Positions 54,256 through 61,022 of a stretch of DNA of 64,000 bases are shown piece after piece. Source of the stretch: Propionispora sp. 2/2-37 (GTDB taxonomy: Bacteria > Bacillota > Negativicutes > Propionisporales > Propionisporaceae). Location of the stretch: the NCBI RefSeq assembly GCF_001298735.1, contig NZ_CYSP01000011.1, forward strand, positions 120,170 to 184,169, given 5' to 3'. A program made the position numbers and the translations under genes. The stretch's first letter is position 1, and every line of letters begins with the position of its first letter. The notes beneath the pieces were generated by a model, which did not search any database, had not been told where the DNA came from, and saw only the letters and a list, made by a program, of their open reading frames with translations.

Positions 54256-54290
54256 TAGCCGTCTATTGGGGGACGGCTATCTTTATTTTT
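54256..54290 (+). terminator. Terminator of the small ORF
   Basis: TAGCCGTC and GACGGCTA pair over eight bases, then TCTTTATTTTT follows. Confidence 0.8.
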
Positions 54291-54380
54291 GGCATAAAAG
54301 AACCTCCCATTGACTGTCAAGCCCATTAGGGATAGCAGGGACGTTCAAAAATGTTTCATTCCTTTTTCTCCTGACATTCT

Positions 54381-54424
54381 AATACCCCCAGTTATAGATT
54401 GATTATTCTACAACTGGGGTATTT
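54381..54424. repeat. Stem-loop between small ORF and GntR gene
   Basis: AATACCCCCAGTT pairs with AACTGGGGTATT over 18 bases with one extra C. There is no gene here apart from the coding-like tail at 54453-54557. Confidence 0.5.
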
Positions 54425-54452
54425 GGACAATGCCCGTTTTTATTGGTTTTGT

Positions 54453-54557
54453 TCAGCCACTTAATTCTAAAATATCCACATCAGGAACTTGCGCTTCCTG
54501 AAGTCCAGTTTCACTCAACGTGCTTTTAGGTATATCAGCGATTTTACTATCATGCCT
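54453..54557 (-). pseudogene. Coding-like tail in frame with the GntR gene
   Basis: Directly after the GntR stop pair TAATAA, the same frame continues for 34 codons to TGA and reads like protein (DSKIADIPKSTLSETGLQEA then PDVDILELSG). It has no ATG and no ribosome site. It may be the relic of an older, longer gene end or of a deleted neighbour. Confidence 0.3.
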
Positions 54558-54560
54558 TTA

Positions 54561-55214
54561 TTACAATTTAAAATATTCGTCCAAGGGGCGTTTCCAATTT
54601 TTTGTAGAATATTGAACTACTAATACTTTGTCTTTCGTTTCAAAAGCATGAATCAGTTGCTTATGTTCCTCAACAGAAATTAAAGAAAGATTTATTTGTT
54701 GATTACAAATTAAGCGTCTAACATGGGCAAGCATCATGGAAAGCATCCCATCGATATATTTATTATTTGTTACTTTCAGGATGATATTATGAAACTCTAA
54801 ATCATGTTGATTTGCAGCAAAAAAACTATTGTTGCGAATGTCATATTCAATCTGGTTGTTCATGCTCTTTAATTCAGAAATTATTTGGTCATTGATTTTG
54901 TCAATTGCCAATTCACAAGCTACACCACTTAAAGCTGCTATTGGAGGTAAAATCAATCTGAGTTCATCTTCGTCGATATGGGTCACAGTCGTTTTTCGTC
55001 CCGGCATTATTTCGACAAAATTTTGAGCTTCAAGTAGCTGAAGGGCTTCTCTAACGGGTGTTCTACTTATTCTCAGAGCTTTTGATAATTCCATATCATT
55101 GATTTTTTCTCCAGGTGCCAACGTTCCATCAATAATCCACTCCCGAATTTGCCTAAACGCGGTTTCTTTTGAAGAAAGTTGTTCTGGTGCAATAAAATTT
55201 TGGGGTATTGGCAT
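54561..55214 (-). CDS. GntR-family (FCD) transcriptional regulator
   Basis: 217 residues. wHTH at 15-75 (REWIIDGTLAPGEKINDMEL, RISRTPVREALQLLEAQNFV) followed by an all-helical FCD ligand domain (ELAIDKINDQIISELKSMNN, DLEFHNIILKVTNNKYIDGM). AT-rich, unlike the genes to the left. It is divergent from an AEC transporter, so it probably controls it, with a carboxylic acid as effector. Confidence 0.92.
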   Translation of the reverse strand: MPIPQNFIAPEQLSSKETAFRQIREWIIDGTLAPGEKINDMELSKALRISRTPVREALQLLEAQNFVEIMPGRKTTVTHIDEDELRLILPPIAALSGVACELAIDKINDQIISELKSMNNQIEYDIRNNSFFAANQHDLEFHNIILKVTNNKYIDGMLSMMLAHVRRLICNQQINLSLISVEEHKQLIHAFETKDKVLVVQYSTKNWKRPLDEYFKL

Positions 55215-55403
55215 TCTAATTACCTCAAATCCTCATTTTAATTCCATTATTTAAAAGAAATCATTGTAGATTATCATCAGGCACTATTATACACCAACAG
55301 TTGTTATTTTCCAATATGAGATATGCAATATATTGCATATTGGAATGAATAAAAGTATAATATTTTGTTGAAACAATATTTTTTACCTGAAAGGAGAAAA
55401 ATT

Positions 55404-56309
55404 TTGAATACAACCGTTATAAATCAAGTTCTTATACTTACCCTTATGATGATAATCGGGGTCATTTTAAGAAAAAAGAAAATAATTACCGATGAGGTAA
55501 ATAAGGGACTTTCCGATATTTTGATGTATGTTACATTGCCTTGTATGATTATTTATTCTTTTAACTTTGAGTTTTCTATGGATATGCTTAAAAATGCTGT
55601 TTTAATTCTTTTTTATTCTTTTTTGATACATATTATTCTTATACTTCTAAGCAAGCTGTTATATTGTAAACTTGAAAGCAGCAAAAAAAGTATATTTAGC
55701 TTTTCCACCGTTTTTTCAAATTGTGGTTTTGTAGGATTTCCGTTGGCTCAAGGCTTATTGGGGAGTATAGGAGTATTCTATACATCTATTTTTACAATTC
55801 CTTTTAATATTTTTATGTTTACATACGGAGTGACACTTTTTACAGATAAAAAGGATTTTAAAAGTATAAGGAAAAATCTTGCAAACTTACCTCTTATGTG
55901 TACTTTATTAGGAATAATAATATTTCTTACTTCCACTAAACTTCCACTGCCATTACTTAAAACTCTGGAGAGTATAGGAAACATGACGACTTCAATTTCA
56001 ATGTTTATAATAGGAGCTATGCTTGCAGATATTAATTTAGAAGATGTATTCAAAGGTTTTGATGTGTATTACTTAAGTCTGATTAAATTAATAATTGCTC
56101 CCATTTTTAGCTTTGCAATTCTTGATCTTATAGATGCTGATAAAACTCTTACTTATTTATGTGTAATTTTAGTAGCAATGCCTACTGCGAGCTTAATAGG
56201 CGTTTTTGCAGAAAAGTATAATGGTGATAAAAGTACTGCTTCTCGGTGCGCTTTTTTGACTACTGTGTTATCTATTATTACAATACCTGGTATTCTTTCC
56301 ATAATATAG
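55404..56309 (+). CDS. AEC-family transporter (auxin efflux carrier type)
   Basis: 301 residues. About ten membrane segments, TTG start behind GGAG. Family blocks: GVILRKKKIITDEVNKGLSD, NCGFVGFPLAQGLLG and AMPTASLIGVFAEKY. Members export or import malate and other organic acids. The gene is strikingly AT-rich with AAA/ATA/TTA codons, unlike the core genes around it, so recent acquisition from a low-GC Firmicute is likely. The TTG is chosen from the ribosome site; the upstream in-frame start at 55365 lacks one. Confidence 0.88.
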   Translation: MNTTVINQVLILTLMMIIGVILRKKKIITDEVNKGLSDILMYVTLPCMIIYSFNFEFSMDMLKNAVLILFYSFLIHIILILLSKLLYCKLESSKKSIFSFSTVFSNCGFVGFPLAQGLLGSIGVFYTSIFTIPFNIFMFTYGVTLFTDKKDFKSIRKNLANLPLMCTLLGIIIFLTSTKLPLPLLKTLESIGNMTTSISMFIIGAMLADINLEDVFKGFDVYYLSLIKLIIAPIFSFAILDLIDADKTLTYLCVILVAMPTASLIGVFAEKYNGDKSTASRCAFLTTVLSIITIPGILSII

Positions 56310-56498
56310 CTGAGTCTATATTATTATGCAATCCTTAGCATCTCATCTCTTAGCTCCTCAAGACACACCCACTTGATACTAACAGGCAAACCCGATGCTC
56401 TACACAAAAAGGATACCGGAAAACCAGTGCGGACATGTAGGATGTTCATAATCTACTTTAACACAACTTCGCTGTATAGAATAAATAAAAGATCGTGA

Positions 56499-57161
56499 CT
56501 ATTTGGTACACTTAAAATAAACCAATGATTTTTGATTGTCTATCTCAACTTGCGAATACATTGTAGATAATCTTAACCTTAATTCCTGAAGCGATTGGAA
56601 AGGTGGCGTAAACCAGCCTTTTTTTGCTAACAAAAAATTGACGATAAAATCTGTGCGTTTACATTGCCCTTTAATATAAAAACATCCGCAAAAGATACCG
56701 TCTTTTTTTAGAACACGCGCAGTTTCAAAAAATGCTTTTTCTTTATCAGGGAACGCGTGGAATCCATTCACGGAAAGGACAATATCAAATGTTTCATCGC
56801 TGAATTTCAGGTTTCCAACATCCCCCTGCATACAAGTAGCATTTCTAATTTTACTATCGGAAAACCTTTTTTGGGCTTGAAGCAACATATCCTCTGAATA
56901 ATCTACACACGTTATTTCAGCCTTTGTCAACGCTCTATATTTATCTAATGTGAATACTCCCGTTCCAACTGGCACATCAAGCAATTTTCCAGCAAAATCG
57001 CTTGGAATCATGTCTAAGACCTTATCAGCTATTTCTATATCGTTTATACCGCTCCAAAAAAACCATATATACAATTTAGACCACCATTTTGTTTGGGTCA
57101 ACGTATCATCATAAATATTTTTTGAGATCGCATATGCTTTTTTAATATTGCTATTACCCAT
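56499..57161 (-). CDS. Class I SAM-dependent methyltransferase
   Basis: 220 residues. SAM motif LLDVPVGTGVFTLDKY, acidic loop ITCVDYSEDMLLQAQKRF, motif II GDVGNLKFSDETFDIVLSVN and VLKKDGIFCGCFY. UbiE/BioC-like type. ATG 57161 follows GGGGTG. Substrate unknown. AT-rich composition again suggests acquisition. Confidence 0.85.
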   Translation of the reverse strand: MGNSNIKKAYAISKNIYDDTLTQTKWWSKLYIWFFWSGINDIEIADKVLDMIPSDFAGKLLDVPVGTGVFTLDKYRALTKAEITCVDYSEDMLLQAQKRFSDSKIRNATCMQGDVGNLKFSDETFDIVLSVNGFHAFPDKEKAFFETARVLKKDGIFCGCFYIKGQCKRTDFIVNFLLAKKGWFTPPFQSLQELRLRLSTMYSQVEIDNQKSLVYFKCTK

Positions 57162-57254
57162 GTTTTCACCCCTAATCACCTTATTTATATAACTAACCTT
57201 CTTGTCTGGCAATAATGATTACAGTCATGGGGAAAATATGGAAAAACGGACATA

Positions 57255-57273
57255 GGGGCAGGTTCTTCGCCCC
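57255..57273. repeat. REP-like hairpin, copy C
   Basis: GGGGC-AGGTTCTTC-GCCCC preceded by ACATA, the same arrangement as copy B in reverse. Confidence 0.5.
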
Positions 57274-57424
57274 ACTTATACCCTATCCATTACACTTTTA
57301 GATATGCCAGCCAGACAATATATTCCATTTTCACTTTTCTCTCTAAGACTGTGTCAATAACCTCGTCCCCCTCGACACTTCACTCAGACGACACCAGAGA
57401 GGAAAAGAGAGGTCAGAGGATTTT

Positions 57425-57490
57425 TGATATGCTCCCCTTGAGGTAGACAGTTTAAATAAAAAAACTGACTACTACAAGGGGAGCATATCA
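57425..57490. mobile_element. MITE-like relic with IS3-type terminal repeats
   Basis: Two 28-base terminal repeats (57425-57452 and 57463-57490) match at 25 of 28 positions, starting TGATATGCTCCCCTTG and ending CAGTT. Only ten bases separate them. TTTT flanks both sides and could be a target duplication. The tips resemble those of IS3-family elements, and the transposase is gone. It could also fold as a 66-base hairpin. Confidence 0.55.
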
Positions 57491-57554
57491 TTTTACGTCC
57501 GCTGACCTCGTTTATTGATGATTTTGAGACAAAAGTACGCGTCACCTTGTCTGT

Positions 57555-57749
57555 TTACTTATCATCAACAAGTTCTAGCTCTTTACCTGGGATTGCAAAT
57601 AATGCTATGGTAATACCATTATTATCTGAAAACTCAACTTCAAAATTCTCCCCGTCATAATCTTCAAGAATAACCCCAATATCCCCTATTTTTATGCCTT
57701 CATCAATATATTTATCAGTTAATAGTCTTACTTTTTGAAATGGTTTCAT
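57555..57749 (-). CDS. DUF4926 protein, probable immunity to the adjacent CdiA toxin
   Basis: 64 residues. MKPFQKVRLLTDKYIDEGIK, then GDIGVILEDYDGENFEVEF and a C-terminal GKELELVDDK. This is the DUF4926 small beta fold found next to toxin domains. It lies 13 bases after the toxin stop on the same strand with a good AGGAGA site, the exact position of a CdiI immunity gene. Neutralisation is inferred from position. Confidence 0.75.
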   Translation of the reverse strand: MKPFQKVRLLTDKYIDEGIKIGDIGVILEDYDGENFEVEFSDNNGITIALFAIPGKELELVDDK

Positions 57750-57762
57750 ATCTTTCCATCTC

Positions 57763-59307
57763 CTACTTTGTAAATCCAGCAAATGGTGTGTTTAATGTTA
57801 AAGAACCATCTGGCTTTATCATCCAACCTGATTTTAAATAACTAGTTTTGCCAGCAGCATCTCCAATGCCAGGAAGCTCAATTTCTATATTGATCCGCTG
57901 ACCAAAGGAGTCTGCCTTTCCAAGTGTATATTCACCCTTTGCAAATTTAGCCGCAGCCTGTTCATTATAAATTTTTATTAGAGATTCAGAATCCTTGACC
58001 CCATATCCTAAATTTTTAAATACCACATCCTTTCCTGGTGCCGCACCGTCCTTAAATATGTACTCAGTAAATTTTCTAATATCAGAGCTTACATTCGAAA
58101 CAGCATTACCCGACCCCTCAGCAATAGCAGAACCACTCGGTATCCGTTCTCCTGTCACTACAACTTCTGGAAGTTGGGGCTCTTTTGCGCCAACACCTAA
58201 TTTTTGAAAGGCACTTGTTCCCTTTGCAGTTGCGTAGGCGGTTAAGACCTGTCCCAACAGTTGACCTTGTGCCTTAGCCTGCGCTTCATCCCCATTATTA
58301 CCTTGGATACTTACAGCCCAATTTTTAAGGCTGTTATATGCTGCTTGCCCAATAGTTGCCGGTAATGTGGGGTCTTGCAACAGTGCCTGGACAAGCTCTT
58401 TTTGTCCTACGGGTGTCATTAGATAGATTAGGTCAATAGTCCCTTTTATGTTGTCTGATATAGTATCTATCAGCGCGGTAGTACGAATGGTCCCCTGTTT
58501 CAGTTGCGCCAGGTTGTATTGTTCTACTGCCCCAGATGCTTGTGAGGTATAAACGGTAATAAAGTCTTCTATACTGGCAAGAGGTATGCCATTTTGTTGC
58601 AGTACGCTACGGATTACGGAAGCTTCCCCTTCTACTGTCGGCTTCCCGTCCGGGAAAACGGCAGTCAAAGCTGCACTTATTTGTGCATTGAGTTCAGCGA
58701 GTTGTTGGTCGGTAGGTTCTTCCCCGTTTTTAGCCCGTAATGCGTCTTTTAAAGCATCTTGCGTATTGGTCAAAAAATATGCAAGAAGGTTATTTTTTGT
58801 TCCACTGACAGCTACAGAACCACCGGTTTGTACATCTCCACCAATGAATTCTGCTACCGTAGCTCCGATAAGGGCACTTGCCCATTGATGCATGGCCGGA
58901 TTGCCTTTGAACATTTCAGTCAGGTGCTTTTGCACCGCTTCATTTATTCCTGCGGCAACAGCTCCTGATAAGGCATCTGCTCCGCTCAGATCTGCCATTA
59001 CTGCTCCAACAAAGGCGTGTAAGGCTATTTTCTGTGGGCTTCCTTCATCCCAATCGTTGGCTTCACTGATTTTATGTACTAGATTAAACGCTACTTCGCC
59101 AAATACCTGCGCCAGTTCTTGTTGTTCTTCTACTGTTTTCTTGTCAAAGATCTTGCCTAAAGCATTGAGTGCATTGGCTGTATCCCGGTTGAGATTGGAA
59201 AGGTCCTGATTCGGATTGTTCCGGATTTCAATGGTTCCCGGTGAAATGGCAGAATGGGTGGTGCTATCCGCAGCTCCGGCTGTGGTTACGCCGATGACGG
59301 GTTCAAG
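57763..59307 (-). pseudogene. CdiA-type exoprotein, C-terminal toxin part (out of frame with upstream part)
   Basis: About 514 codons without a proper start. It begins in the pre-toxin region (EPVIGVTTAGAAD at about 59300), continues TANALNALGKIF, LHAFVGAVMADLSGADALSG and GATVAEFIGGDVQTGG, then a glycine/serine linker. The final 110 residues form a toxin-like domain (KFTEYIFKDGAAPGKDVVF, LGYGVKDSESLIKIYNEQA, ADSFGQRINIEIEL, SYLKSGWMIKPDGSL), similar to DUF6883-type toxins. The frame is shifted by one base relative to the upstream part near 59296-59312. An ATG at 58998 exists but lies mid-domain. Confidence 0.8.
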
Positions 59308-60866
59308 CCTTGTTCGCTCTGTTTGGCATCCGGTTTGGTATTGAGGGTATAGCCTTTGCTGCTGGAGGAGTATTCGGCCTTGTTTTGTATATCACCAAAG
59401 GTCAACGTATCGGTAGAGAGTTTGTTCTTGTCCGGTGTAGCCTCACTGCTGATGACCGCGCCCTGCAGGTCGGTATTGCCTCCTACCGTGATGTCGAAAC
59501 CTTTGTCCCCGGCGTAGATCCCGGCTTGTTCGGTCACACTGGCATAGTCGGAGTTGGTTTTGCCTTTGCTAACAGATCCGGTTATACCGCCATTTGCTCC
59601 GGTACTGAAGCCGATTCCGCTGCTACTGGTTTTCTCTGTATAGGTGTCGGTATCCTGCAGGCTGACGATATTCAGATCGCCTTTACTATCCACTGTCACT
59701 TGATCGCCTTTTACCTGTGAGCCGATGATGTTGGTATCGTTGCCGGACAGGAGCTCCACTTGATCACTGGCGGTAACCACGGTACCGGTATGGGTTGTCA
59801 CCGTGCCATTTCCCTTGCTGCTGCCTTTGCTGACACTGCCAAAGATTCCGGCATTCAGGCTGACACCTGCTGACCAGGAGGAGCTTTCCGATTTGCTGGT
59901 GGTCTGCTGCAAATTCTGAGCGGCGGTAAGGTTAATATCACCGGCAGCATCCAGCTTGACGTCTTTGGCGTCAATTTTTGTTCCCTGCAGGGTCACATCG
60001 TCTGTTGTGGCGGTAATGTTCACGGCTTGACCGGCAGTGATGTTGGACGGATTGACGGTTTCTATATGAACGGTTTGCTCGGTAGTGCTTTTACTGCTGC
60101 CGATGCTGATATTGACGGAAACACCCTTTTTCAGGTTCTCTTTATTGACGCCGCTTTCCAGTTGATCGCTTATCTTTTTAATATCTTGTGAGGCTTTGTA
60201 ATCATAAAGGACTTTCAAGCGTTCATCGCTTACTTCATTAGCCCGTTGGATATGATTTAACGCATCGGTACCCGTATCGACAACACCACCGCCTAACGAA
60301 ACGGTGACGCCGCTTTGTTTGAACTCATATTTGGTCTTGCTGTCGTAGGTGTCTACCGTGTTATCTATGGTAACGTCTTTACCGGTAATATTGATATCCT
60401 TGCCGGCAATCAGGGTGGCTCCGGCACTCTGGACTTGATTGTCGGCGATCATATTCACATTGCCGTCAAGGGAGCCAACCGTACTGCCCACCTGGCCGAT
60501 GATTTTTTCATCAACTGTCAGCTTCTCACTTTTACTGCCAATGGTAAAGCCTAGGCCACCACCGGAAAAGAGGCCGGATTTCTTAGTGTATTTATAGTGC
60601 TCGGAGGCTCCGGTTTCCGCCGCGCTTTCCAGGGTAAGGTCATGCTTGGCGGTTAGGTCAACGTCATTCGTGCCGACCACGCTGCTGGCCTTCAGCGTGA
60701 TATCGTTTCCGGAGTCCATGTCAACCGCATTCCCGGAGATGGTGCTGCCGACTACTTCGTTGACGAGGGAGTGGTCACGTTTGACGGTTGTCTTCTTGGA
60801 AAAGAAACCGGATTTGGTTTTCTTGGATTCGGTTAGGGTTTCATGTTTTTCGGTGACGAGGAACAT
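59286..60866 (-). pseudogene. CdiA-type exoprotein, central part
   Basis: 526 codons. It opens inside a conserved block (VTEKHETLTESKKTKSGFFS, TTVKRDHSLVNEVVGSTISG) and continues with FHA-2 type repeats (LKASSVVGTNDVDLTAKHDL, GDINLTAAQNLQQ, TNIIGSQVKGDQV). The apparent ATG (60866) lies within the junction to the inverted segment and is not a true start. It ends early at TAA 59286 because of the frameshift. In an intact gene it would join the fragments on both sides. Confidence 0.85.
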
Positions 60867-61022
60867 GCACTATGACGAAACCACCATCGGCACCAATCTT
60901 GCCGCAAGCCAAGATATTTCCCTAAAAGCCGCCGGAGATATCACCCTAGCCGGCAGCTCCGCCGTCAGTGAACAAGGCACCGTCAGTGTAGACGCCGGAA
61001 AAGATATCGCCATCCGGGAGTA
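60865..61022 (+). other. Apparent inverted segment inside the cdiA-like gene
   Basis: On the + strand this 158-base stretch reads MHYDETTIGTNLAASQDIS and continues KAAGDITLAGSSAVSEQGTV, VDAGKDIAIRE, then stops. That is CdiA/FHA sequence of the kind that directly precedes KHETLTESKKTKSGFFS, which starts the central part on the - strand. Both flanks are coded on the - strand. The segment is therefore turned around in place. The leftward frames here give unrelated residues (PGWRYLFRRLH) and a stop. Confidence 0.85.

Larger units (their letters stand above)
57162..57554. other. Gene-free stretch with REP-like hairpin and IS relic
   Basis: No gene supported. It holds the REP-like hairpin at 57255-57273 and the inverted-repeat element at 57425-57490, flanked by an outer GAGGTCAG / CTGACCTC inverted pair. 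Confidence 0.55.

Noticed and set aside
59290..59315. Programmed ribosomal frameshift in the cdiA-like gene
   Set aside because: No slippery X-XXY-YYZ heptamer and no downstream stem are visible at the frame change.
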